64,000 nt of DNA from Euglena gracilis (taxonomy: Eukaryota; Euglenida; Euglenophyceae; Euglenales), in NCBI GenBank assembly GCA_039621445.1, contig CP154956.1, positions 21,665,295-21,729,294 of the forward strand, given 5' to 3'. The position numbers and the translations under genes were made by a program. Positions 26,458 to 34,701 of this stretch are shown here, piece after piece. The notes below the pieces were generated by a model. That model worked only from the letters and a program-made list of their open reading frames with translations. It ran no database searches and was not told the origin of the DNA. Positions within the stretch are counted from its first letter, which is position 1; each line of letters begins with the position of its first letter.

Positions 26458-26526
26458 GAGCTCAGCTCTACGTCACACCCTGGTCGCTGAGCTCTGATCT
26501 CTTTAGAGTAAGAGCGAAGCTTACCA
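26458..26526 (+). other. Dyad block C, copy 5
   Basis: Outer 9-bp arms are intact. The inner stem carries one change (gctctga for gctctta), which weakens the second hairpin. It is the last copy before the junction with retroelement 2. Confidence 0.75.
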
Positions 26527-26596
26527 CCGGGGCCGGAGGGGGGGTCGGACCCCCCCGCCCCCCCCCGCCCCCCCGCCCCCCCCGCCCCCCCCTGCC
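26527..26596 (+). repeat. G-run/C-run tract after dyad copy 5, junction with retroelement 2
   Basis: The same opening as the copy-4 tract, then C-runs that stop at about 26592-26596. There, block E is missing and retroelement 2 coding sequence begins. The tract is therefore the breakpoint of that element. Confidence 0.8.
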
Positions 26597-27202
26597 CCAG
26601 TCCTGTTTGAAGGCATCTTCCCCTTCCCCACTCCCTGGCCCCCACCAGCGGACAAACCTGCGGTTTTCTTTGGCAGAAAAGGCGTCGACCTCCGGCTGGA
26701 CCCCCAGGCGGCGGAGTACGTCCCTGACGTACTCCTCTCGGACGTGGTAGTCCTGGGAGATCCACCGGGAGGGCGACCTCCCAAACCCTGAGGAACGGGC
26801 TGGGAGTGGTGCTGGGGCTGGCTGTGGTGTGGGGGCTGAGGTGGAAGGTGCGGCCCTGACGCACCTCACCTGGCGAATCGAAAAACCTGAGTCCCCTTCC
26901 GTGCTGGGGGCGGTTTCATCCGTGCCCTTGATGGTTTGGGGAACGTTGATGACCTCCCTTGCTGCCTCCCTGATTGATGCCTGTGAGAGCATTTTGTTTT
27001 TTTCTTTTTTGATTTTTTGTTTTGTGTTTTTTTCTTTCCTTCCTGGTGTTGGGATCTGCGGTAGACTGGGTGTGCTGGACCCCGAAGACCCCTGGGCGGC
27101 CTGCTGCGGAGGGCCAGCCGCCTTGTGTCCCTTCCCCTTTTGTCCCGAATCTGAACTCCGACCCGAGCCCCCCCCTGGCCTGCCCTCGCTGGTGGAAAGC
27201 AC
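26597..27202 (-). pseudogene. Retroelement 2 pol start: N-terminal half of Dam-like domain, truncated
   Basis: After a lysine-rich, proline-rich linker (residues 1-148) the frame shows a segment at about 26755-26597 with W-[IS]-x-x-x-Y...V...LRRLG, then VDAFSAKENRRF, and DAFKQDW. This order matches the first half of phage-type DNA N6-adenine methyltransferases and of the Dam-like module of DIRS retroelements: a D-x-[FC]-[AS]-[ST] turn, an asparagine, and an A-[FL]-x-x-x-W stop. The second half, with the expected [ND]PP[FY] motif, is missing because the macrosatellite C-tract begins right after the tryptophan. No protease (D-[ST]-G) is seen between knuckles and this domain. 27203-27436 holds only low-complexity, frame-shifted sequence. 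Confidence 0.6.
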
Positions 27203-27436
27203 AGCCCAGGGGTTAGCAGAGTCGAATGAGAGGGCCTGCTGGTCCCCCCCAGCCCCTTTTCGTGTCTCAGTCAGGGGGGGCTGGGGGGACCGTGCAGGTT
27301 TAGGTCCGGATCTGCCTTTGGACCTTCCCTTGATTAAAACCCAACCCTCTCCGTGAACCCTTTCCTCACCCCCCTTCCGAGGGCCGTGCTGGGGGCAGCC
27401 TGGGCCCCCGTCCCCTCCCTTCTGGCCCCCGCTTTT

Positions 27437-28156
27437 TCAGGCACTCCCCCGCCGTGGGGGTGTGGACGCCCCCTTCGCCTTTCCCTTTCTCCACCAGCAA
27501 TATCGTGCCAGATGTCCCGTTTTCCCACACTCATAACATTTTTTTACAGGGCATTCCCGAGACCAGTGGTCTGTGTACCCGCACTGGCTGCAGGGCTGGT
27601 CAACCGAGGGGCCACTCCGGGGGCTCCTCGGGGGGGTTTGTTCCCTGTTGGTGGCTGGGTGAGGGGTTGGGGACCTGGCTGGGCGAAAATCTGGGCCGTC
27701 CTTGCCAGCCCCCTTGCCGAACCCCTTTCCCTTTTGCCCCGGGCTGGGTGACCTGCGTCCCTCCCGTCCCTTTCCAGGAGACCCGCCCCGGTGCCGTGAT
27801 TGCCTGTCCGGTGGCCCCTCAGGGCCTTTGGGGGGTCCTGCCTTTGCTTCTCCCTCAGCTGGCTGTGAAACCGCTTTATGGGGCTGGGCTGGCCTAGCTT
27901 CCTGGGATTTTACCTCAGAGACTGAAAAATTGTCGAGGCCCCCAGCCCAGTGGTCCTCCTGGTGGGCTGGGACCCCCCGTCCACCCCAAGAACGGCCATA
28001 GCTGTCAGACCGTTCCTGGCACCGCAGCTCATTTTCAGCATGTCGAAAAACCTCCTCCAGTCCCAGCTTTGTTTCGTGGGGGGTGATTTTCACTGTATTG
28101 CCCCCCTGCAGCGTGGCCCCGTTCCTCATCATCAGCCTCTCCAGCGCCCGCCGGCT
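27437..28156 (-). pseudogene. Retroelement 2 nucleocapsid with two CCHC zinc knuckles
   Basis: It is in the same frame as the capsid region, directly after its TAA. The segment is basic and proline/glycine-rich and then shows two tandem CX2CX4HX4C knuckles: CSQCGYTDHWSREC and CYECGKTGHLARYC, about residues 181-194 and 199-212 counted from the first methionine at 28132. Such knuckles bind the element's RNA during packaging. The frame stops at 27437, soon after the second knuckle. Confidence 0.85.
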
Positions 28157-29400
28157 TTAGAGCTTGATGAGGAAGGAGTCCCGGTGTGCCCTGACTGTCA
28201 CCGGCTCCCCTTCCCCCACAGCCTCCTGGGCGAGTTGTGTTGCCTTTTCCACCGTCAACCCAGGGATGTGCCACAGCCGCACTGTGGGCGCATCCTGATT
28301 TTTTCGTGTCTGTTCCCTGATTATGGCCCTTCGCATGGAATCTGGGAGCTGCTGCAAAACCAGGGCCTGTGCTTCCTCCTCAGAGGGGTTTTCCATCCGG
28401 CAGAAAATAAATTTAAACTGACTTTCATATTCACGCCACGCTGGGAGGGTCAACTTGCCTGTGTTGACCGGTCTGAGGCCCCTGAGCTGCTCATGCAGCG
28501 AGGCCTGGATGTCGCTGCCATATTTCTGGGCCAGCCAGTTCCAAAAATCTTGGAACCTGACCCGTTCCCCCATCTCCTGTCGCCGCTGGAGTTCCAGCCG
28601 GCTGCTGTGGTCCAGGCAGCCGGTCAGAACAAGCATTTTAAATTCCTCCCCCACTGTCTGTCCCATGGAAACCTGCTGCATGTAGAGCTGAAATTTCACT
28701 GAAAAATGATGAAAATCCCCTTTCAGCTCTGGTTTTACAAGGTCTTTGGTGATGAGTGTCGCCAGCGGCCCCAAAAACATGCTGGCTGCTGGGCTGGGGG
28801 CTGCTGGCGCCACGTGGACCGGAGCTGCCTGGACCCCCCGGACCCAGGCTCCCGTGTCCTGGGACCCGAAGGCCAGAGGGGCAGCGCTGCACGATGCTGC
28901 CCCAGCCTCAGGGGCCCAGGCGAAAGGGTGCATTGCCCCCGTGAACTCCCCTCCTGCGGGGAACCCACGGGGCTGGGGGGGCCACTGGTGCTCGGCTGAT
29001 TTCACCCCAGGTTGATCCCTGCCCTGGCCCTGTAGATCTGCTGTGCCTGCTGCCTGTGGTTTCGCTGTGCTGCACTGTCCGGTCGTTCGTGAATTTTGCT
29101 GAGACTGTTGCTGCTCCTGGGCTCCCAAACTGGCCAAAAAATTAAAAAATCCGTGCGCTTTAATCTGGCGTTCCGCTTCCTCCCAATCCACCCCCTGGAA
29201 CCCAAACGTGCCTGGTGTCTGGGCAGCTGGGGTCCCTCCAGCAGCGGGGACCTGGACCAGACTGCCCCCCGCAGCCATGGGACCCTGGGGCTGGCTGCCC
29301 CCCGCAGCCGTGGGGCCCAGGGGCAGGCTGCGCCCCGCAGCCATGGGGCTCTGGGTGCTGCCCTCCCCCCTGCCGAAGAACCAGGGACAACACTGGTAGA
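28157..29400 (-). pseudogene. Retroelement 2 gag capsid-like region
   Basis: In this frame the 11-residue repeats are followed by a helix-rich segment (FQGVDWEEAERQIKAHGFFN), a linker and a capsid-like domain. The capsid-like domain spans about 28290-28745 and has the typical retrotransposon gag pattern FQDFWNWLAQKYG ... WREYESQFKFIF. This domain would form the particle shell. It ends in TAA at 28157-28159, but the same frame continues beyond the stop for another 231 codons that hold the nucleocapsid. The stop thus interrupts one gag protein. It could be a mutation or a readthrough site; nothing adjacent favours readthrough. Confidence 0.75.
29250..29352 (-). repeat. 33-bp coding minisatellite in gag linker
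   Basis: gcagcc recurs at 29271, 29304 and 29337 (33-bp period). In the capsid frame this encodes three 11-residue units of the type MAAGGSQPQGP. The frame change between coiled coil and capsid falls close to this array, so slippage here may have caused it. Confidence 0.75.
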
Positions 29401-30630
29401 CAGGACCCTGCCCCTCTGGGGGCCAGAACCCGAAAACCCACCGGGAAAAACTGCAGTCACAGAAGGTGGGACCGGGGATACCACTTCCCCGGGAATTTGG
29501 GTCACTGTCTCCGCTGCCCCGCTGCTGGGGCCAGCAGAGAGCCCCTGGGGGGCCACAGGTCCCTTGCCTCCCAGCAGGCTGGGACGGGCTGGGAGCTGGT
29601 GCTGGGGGCCAGGAGGCATATTGCCCCCCGCGGCACCCGAGCCATTGGCATTCTGGGCCCCCGGCATGGGCTGTGTCTGGTCTGTGGTTGCCGGGGGCAC
29701 TCTGGCTTCGGGGCCTTGGGGGTCTTCGCTCTCCGGCCCCACTCCTCTGGGTGGCCCTGGTAGCTCCTGGATGGGGGGGCAAAATTTTTCAAAATTTTCG
29801 ATTTTGGTTTCCAAAACGGAAAGCCAATTTTTTATTTCGGCATTTTCTTTTGGTGCCCCCTTTATTGTTGAGTCCACCTCCAGGAGCAGGGCGTTATGGG
29901 CCTGGATCACCTGCCCGTGGGTGGTGACCTCGGCCCACAGCTCCTGCAGGCTGTGGCCCTGCCCCTCAGCCCTGGCCCTTAGCTCCCTTATGTCTTCCCT
30001 TATGGTCCCTTGTTGTTCAGCGATGGCTGTGGCCTGTCCGTCCAGCTCTGCTCGAGAATTTTGCAGGGCCTGTGCAATCCCTGCATTTCTTTCTCGCAGC
30101 CCCCCGAGTTCACCCGTCAGCTGGTTTAATTTTTGGTCCAGGGCCTCGGCCTGGGCCTGCTGTCGCCCGCTGGCCAGCTCCTGGCTCCTCATCACCTCCT
30201 CCGTGGTGCGGACGGAGATGACGAGCAGCTCCTCAATATTTTTCACTCGCCCAGCCATCGCCTCGTTAAACCTCTGCCCCTCAGTTGGCTGGTGACCCTG
30301 GCTGGCGATGGCCTCGAGACCCTGGACCCTCTGGGCTAGTTGGGCCACAGTCCCGAGGCTTTCGCTCAGCCGGCTGGTCACCAGCTCGCTAAGGGCTGTC
30401 ATCCCCCTAGCAAAATTTTGCATTTGTTTATCCTGCAGTTTCTGAAAGTTTTCGGCGAGCTGGGACGCTAGCCCAGCCTGGGTCCTTTCCATTTGCTCCA
30501 CCACTCCTTGAAAATTTTCAGTGACCCGCTGAAACTGCAGGGACACCAACTGCTCCAGGCGGCTTAACTGAAGCAGCTGTGGTGGCCCCCGCTTCAGCGC
30601 GCCGACTTTGCAGGTCGCCAACCCAACCAT
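29340..30630 (-). pseudogene. Retroelement 2 gag central coiled-coil region
   Basis: This frame opens into a long, strongly heptad-patterned segment from about residue 23 to 290 (leucine-, glutamate- and glutamine-rich, e.g. LTGELGGLRERNAGIAQALQ). A proline/glycine-rich linker follows. Long coiled coils before capsid occur in several retroelement Gag proteins and would drive multimerisation. The same frame stays open to 29002, but its last ~110 residues are arginine/alanine-rich and lack features. The neighbouring frame carries the capsid-like part, so I end the real coding near 29340. Confidence 0.65.
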
Positions 30631-31534
30631 CCAACCTCTGGATCTCCTGCCCCAGAACCACCGAGGCAGCGGCCTGTGCCTCCGCCTCCTCCCACAGCCT
30701 CTGGGGGGGGTGCGGGGGGTGCCTCCCCTTCGGGCTCTGTTCTGGCACCAACCGCCCCTGGGCTGTCTGGTCCTCGTCCTCCATCAAATCTCCTGCTGGG
30801 GGCAGCTCCTGCAGCTGCCACTGAGTGGCTGGGTCTGGGGCATGTCCTTGGGGCCCATCATGCCCGGGACCGGCATGCACCAACGAGCAATGCTCGGGTC
30901 CGACTTGGAAATGCCCAGACCCGACATGGCCCACCGGCGCATGTGCCGGCCCGGCATCCCCAGGGTTTTGCCAGGGCCCCCCTTCCAGTAAAAGTGGCTG
31001 GGTCTGGCTTGCAAATTCTTCTTCGTCTTCTTCTTCTGGTTCTTGCTCTTCTTCTTTGATCTTCCCCCGCGCGAATTGCCACATGACCTGCCTGGTCATG
31101 TCATGCACAAACTCTGGCATGACCAAGCTGGGCATGCCGGATAGCAGTCCCAGGCTGCCGGGCAGTGCCAAGCCGGACCCAGAAGATTTGTGCTGCTGGG
31201 GGTCCGGCTGGGCTGGCCCAGCAATGGCCAGGAGCTGCTGGCCCTGGCCGTAATGGCTGGGGCTGCCATGGCTGTGGCGGGTGTCGTCCTCGTCCTCCTC
31301 CTGGTATTCTGGGAGTTCCCCAGGCTCACGTAGTGTGAACCCAGAGGGCTCAAACCCCCCTCTGCTACCATGTAGGGGTTGCCCCCCCTGAGGTCCCTGT
31401 GAAGGGACCCCTGGCGGCGCAACCCGCGTAGGATCGTTTAAGTTTGAGCCCGTCGGGCCCACAGGGTTTTCTCCTTGGTGAAAAAGTGGGGTAGGGGTGG
31501 GTGTTGGCGAGGATGGTGATGTTGAGAATGACAT
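30518..31534 (-). pseudogene. Retroelement 2 gag N-terminal region
   Basis: An ATG at 31534 starts a protein opening MSFSTSPSSPTPTPTPLFHQ. The frame could be read back to a TTG at 31549, but the ATG is preferred. The first ~110 residues are proline/glycine-rich. An acidic segment (EEEQEPEEEDEEEF) and a histidine/glycine-rich stretch (several G-P-x-H units) follow, then a short heptad-like region near the end. No enzymatic domain is visible. The frame stops at 30518, but the coiled-coil protein continues in a neighbouring frame from about 30620. A single-base indel near 30600 is therefore likely and the product is split. It is assigned to gag from its position between leader and capsid-like region. 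Confidence 0.65.
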
Positions 31535-31654
31535 ACTTTTGAGGTTCAATCAATTGAACTTGAATGAATAATCAGTAATAATCAATGACTTGAACTTGTT
31601 TGTAATTTGAACTTTCCTTGATTTCTTTGTACTTTGAATTGGCTTGCAATGCAA

Positions 31655-31670
31655 AACAATTGACGCCAAA
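31655..31670 (-). other. Retroelement 2 primer-binding site (probable)
   Basis: Directly inside the LTR the minus strand reads TTTGGCGTCAATTG. TGG at the start is the complement of a tRNA CCA end, and tTTGGCG just after the LTR is a common gypsy arrangement. I cannot assign the tRNA. Confidence 0.6.
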
Positions 31671-31763
31671 TGTCAGACAAAACAGAGTGTGAACAGATCC
31701 CTGTGAACAGAAAATGTACAATTGGAGGGGGGCTACAGCTGGGGGGGCTACTTGGTATACTTT

Positions 31764-31786
31764 GCGCAATTCTTAATGAATTGCGC
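31764..31786. other. LTR hairpin 1
   Basis: gcgcaattc and gaattgcgc form a perfect 9-bp stem around the 5-nt loop ttaat, inside the retroelement 2 LTR. Confidence 0.8.
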
Positions 31787-31820
31787 CATCCCAAGCGCCC
31801 ACCAAGGGGGTGCGCATGCT

Positions 31821-31846
31821 TGCGCAAAGCCCAGCAGGGCTTGCGC
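31821..31846. other. LTR hairpin 2
   Basis: tgcgca-a-agccc pairs with gggct-tgcgca: 11 bp with one bulged A and the 4-nt loop agca. It lies 34 bp from hairpin 1 in the same LTR and shares the gcgca word. Confidence 0.75.
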
Positions 31847-32056
31847 ATCCCCTTGGGGGTTGCTGTTGGCCCCCTCAAACTGCCCCCTCCTTCACCTTCC
31901 CTTGGCTTGGTCAAAATGGGCTGTGGGGCCCCCTTGGGGGCCAGTGGGGCCTCAAAAAGCCCTTGGGGGCCTTGGAGCCCCCCTCGCGACCCTTCGTGGC
32001 CCCTTTGGGCCCCCTTGGGACCCCTCCTTGGGGCGGGCACCCTCGGACCGCGCACA

Positions 32057-34223
32057 AGGGGACCCGTTGGTTTCATGATTGTCGTGGTTTAATGGTAAGA
32101 AAAACATGCAGCGTGATTGTTGGTTGCAAGAAATGAGCACATTTAGATGGGTGCATTCGACCATTTCGGGGGACATTTACCAGGTCAGCCCAGGTTACCG
32201 TGTAAAAATGGACCAAATTGGGCCTTACTCCGAGTAACCGAATGGGTGTTCCAGGAGGCCTCCAAAGTCAGGGGACCCGTTGGTTTCATGATTGGCGTGG
32301 TTTAATGGTAAGAAAAACATGCAGCGGGAAAGTTGGTTGCAAGAAATGAGCACATTTAGATGGGTGCATTCGACCATTTCGGGGGACATTTACCAGGTCA
32401 GCCCAGGTTACCATGTAAAAATGGACCAAACTGGGCCTTACTCCGAGTAACTGAATGGGTGTTCCAGGAGGCCTCCAAAGTCAGGGGACCCGTTGGTTTC
32501 ATGATTGTCGTGGTTTAATGTTAAGAAAAACATGCAGCGGGATTGTTGGTTGCAAGAAATGAGCACATTTAGATGGGTGCATTCGACCATTTCGGGGGAC
32601 ATTTACCAGGCCAGCCCAGGTTACCGTGTAAAAAAGGACCAAATTGTGCCTTACTCCGAGTAACCGAATGGGTGTTCCAGGAGGCCTCCAAAGTAAGGGG
32701 ACCAGTTGGTTTCATGATTGGCGTGGTTTAATGGTAAGCAAAACATGCAGCGGGAAAGTTGGTTGCAAGAAATGAGCACATTTAGATGGGTGCATTCGAC
32801 CATTTCGGGGGACATTTACCAGGTCAGCCCACGTTACCGTGTAAAAATGGACCAAATCAGGCCTTACTCCGAGTAACCGAATGGGTTTTCCAGGAGCCTC
32901 CAAAGTCAGGGGACCCGTTGGTTTCATGATTGTCGTGGTTTAATGGTAAGAGAAACATGCAGCGGGCATGTTGGTTGCAAGAAATGAGCACATTTAGATG
33001 GGTGCATTCGACCATTTGGGGGGACATTTATCAGGTCAACCCAGGTTACCATGTAAAAATGGACCAAATTGGGCCTTACTCCGAGTAACAGAATGGGTGT
33101 TCCAGGAGGCCTCCAAAGTCAGGGGACCCGTTGGTTTCATGATTGTCGTGGTTTAATGGTAACAAAAACATGCAGCGGGATTGTTGGTTGCAAGAAATGA
33201 GCACATTTAGATGGATGCATTCGACCATTTCGGGGGACATTTACCAGGCCAGCCCAGGTTACCGTGTAAAAATGGACCAAATTGGGCCTTACTCCGAGTA
33301 ACCGAATGGGTGTTCCAGGAGGCCTCCAAAGTCAAGGGACCCGTTGGTTTCATGATTTTCGTGGTTTAATGGTAGGAAAAACATGCAGCGGGAATGTTGG
33401 TTGCAAGAAATAAGCACATTTAGATGGGTGCATTCGACCATTTCGGGGGACATTTACCAGGTCAGCCCAGGTTACCATGTAAAAATGGACCAAATTGGGC
33501 CTTACTCCGAGTAACCGAATGGGTGGCCTCCAAAGTCAGGGGACCCGTTGGTTTCATGATTGTCGTGGTTTAATGGTAAGCAAAACATGCAGCGGTAATG
33601 TTGGTTGCAAGAAATGATCATATTTAGATGGGTGCATTCGACCATTTCGGGGGACATTTACCAGGTCATCCCAGGTTACCATGTAAAAATGGACCAAATT
33701 TGGCCTTACTCCGAGTAAGCGAATGGGTGTTCCAGGAGGCCTCCAAAGTCAGGGGACCCGTTGGTTTCATGATTGGCGTGGTTTAATGGTAAGCAAAACA
33801 TGCAGCGGGAATGTTGGTTGCAAGAAATGAGCACATTTAGATGGGTGCATTCGACCATTTCGGGGGACATTTACCAGGTCAGCCCAGGTTACCATGTAAA
33901 AATGGACCAAATTGGGCCTTACTCCGAGTAACCGAATGGGTGTTCCAGGAGGCCTCCAATGTCAGGGGACCCCTTGGTTTCATGATTGTCGTGGTTTAAT
34001 GGTCAGAAAAACATGCAGCGAGAATGTTGGTTGCAAGAAATGAGCACATTTAGATGGGTGCATTCGACCATTTCGTGGGACACTTACCAGGTCAGCCCAC
34101 GTTACCGTGTAAAAATGGACCAAATTGGGCCTTACTCCGAGTAACCGAATGGGTTTTCCAGGAGCCTCCAAAGTCAGGGGACCCGTTGGTTTCATGATTT
34201 TCGTGGTTTAATGGTAAGAGAAA
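32057..34223 (-). repeat. 213-bp satellite, orientation R (left part of split block)
   Basis: About ten monomers in the reverse orientation (the + strand reads ...gtggtttaatggtaag...). Several vary in length; one lacks the gtgttccaggag part near 33525. The block begins in mid-monomer at the LTR of retroelement 2 and ends at the target-site copy agaaa next to retroelement 1. It is continuous in phase with 41459 onward. Confidence 0.95.
34219..34223. other. Target-site duplication, left copy (agaaa)
   Basis: agaaa directly before the tgga start of the left LTR; the same five bases follow the right LTR. Rejoined flanks give a normal satellite monomer. Confidence 0.9.
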
Positions 34224-34415
34224 TGGACGTCTCAGAATATTCTTTTGTTTTTATTTGAAATCCTCGGATTCCCAATTTTTCTTGATATCCCAATTGTCCC
34301 CAAAGACGTAACACAATCAATGTAAAGACATAACCAGAGCTAGCAGTCTGCACAGGAGGAAAGGTTCGAATTAGGAATACAAAGTTCGGTTCAGGCGGTT
34401 AGTAAATAGTCCGCA
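34224..34415 (-). repeat. Element 1 3' LTR (192 bp)
   Basis: On the + strand it runs tggacgtctcag...agtccgca. It matches the other LTR over all 192 bp with four substitutions and no indel (about 98% identical), so insertion is fairly recent. Confidence 0.95.
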
Positions 34416-34430
34416 CACGCCCCCCATGCC
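34416..34430 (-). other. Element 1 polypurine tract
   Basis: Immediately before the 3' LTR the minus strand reads GGCATGGGGGGCGTG, a G-run in the expected place for plus-strand priming. It is not pure purine. Confidence 0.6.
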
Positions 34431-34701
34431 GGAGGACGCGGCGCCACAGGCACAGGACGAAACGGCATCACACCACAAACAAAATGGCTTTACTATGGTT
34501 CAAGCACGAATGAATGGTGTTCAACACGAATTGTCCACAAAAAAGGTTCAGAACGACAAATGTCAACACAAAGGAAGGTAAAAGAGGTTACTTCCGACGT
34601 TCACCGTGGTCCCTTCGCTTCGTGGTTGGCTTGCCATACAAAAGTAACACAGACCTGGGCGAAACTCCCCGCATCAATGGCAGGTTTGTGACTGAAAGCC
34701 T
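34431..34701 (-). other. Element 1 3' untranslated segment
   Basis: 271 bp between the integrase stop and the polypurine tract. No open frame with recognisable content and no repeat is seen. Confidence 0.6.

Larger units (their letters stand above)
19774..26596. repeat. Composite macrosatellite of about 1 kb units
   Basis: This 6.8-kb stretch has no convincing gene. It repeats the order A-B-C-D-E. A is a ~330-bp block with aaaatatctcgaaaac and aactccccgcctagcccgag. B is a 163-bp sub-repeat, usually in three copies. C is a ~69-bp dyad block. D is a poly-C tract. E is a ~100-bp block with attatcgatgtga and agcctataggttagg. The dyad blocks begin near 20567, 22656, 23692, 25447 and 26458. Two of the intervals (1036 and 1011 bp) define the basic unit, and the 2089- and 1755-bp intervals contain local expansions. 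The left edge abuts satellite at 19774; the right edge is cut at 26596 by retroelement 2. Long open frames here (for example + 22142-22807 and - 21693-22667) are simple-sequence artefacts. Confidence 0.85.
26597..32056 (-). mobile_element. LTR retroelement 2, truncated 5' part (LTR, gag, Dam-like domain)
   Basis: Read on the minus strand, this segment has a TG...CA-bounded LTR (32056 down to 31671), a PBS-like site, a leader, a long gag region with coiled coil, capsid-like domain and two CCHC knuckles, and then the beginning of a methyltransferase-like domain. It stops abruptly at 26597 against macrosatellite C-tract. Protease, reverse transcriptase, RNase H, integrase and the 3' LTR are all absent. 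Coding runs mainly in one frame but is broken by an in-frame stop and several frame changes. The left boundary with R satellite is sharp at 32056/32057. Family placement is open because no reverse transcriptase is present. Confidence 0.8.
31671..32056 (-). repeat. Retroelement 2 5' LTR (386 bp)
   Basis: On the + strand it starts tgtcagac and ends gcgcaca, so on the minus strand it starts TGTGCGC and ends CTGACA, the usual TG...CA form. It is placed by the sharp junction with satellite at 32057 and by the PBS-like tttggcg immediately inside. It contains many ccttgggggcc-type repeats at 31850-32035 and two strong hairpins. The partner LTR is missing, so the ends are inferred. Confidence 0.7.

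Noticed and set aside
20567-26526. Hammerhead ribozyme in the dyad block (ctga - stem - gaagc)
   Set aside because: The core needs CUGANGA, but all five copies have CTGA directly followed by the stem, and no convincing stem I or III with a cleavage triplet could be formed.
29096-30295. 399-codon + strand frame
   Set aside because: It is antisense to the coiled-coil gag region, whose heptad pattern and neighbouring capsid and knuckles show that the minus strand is coding.
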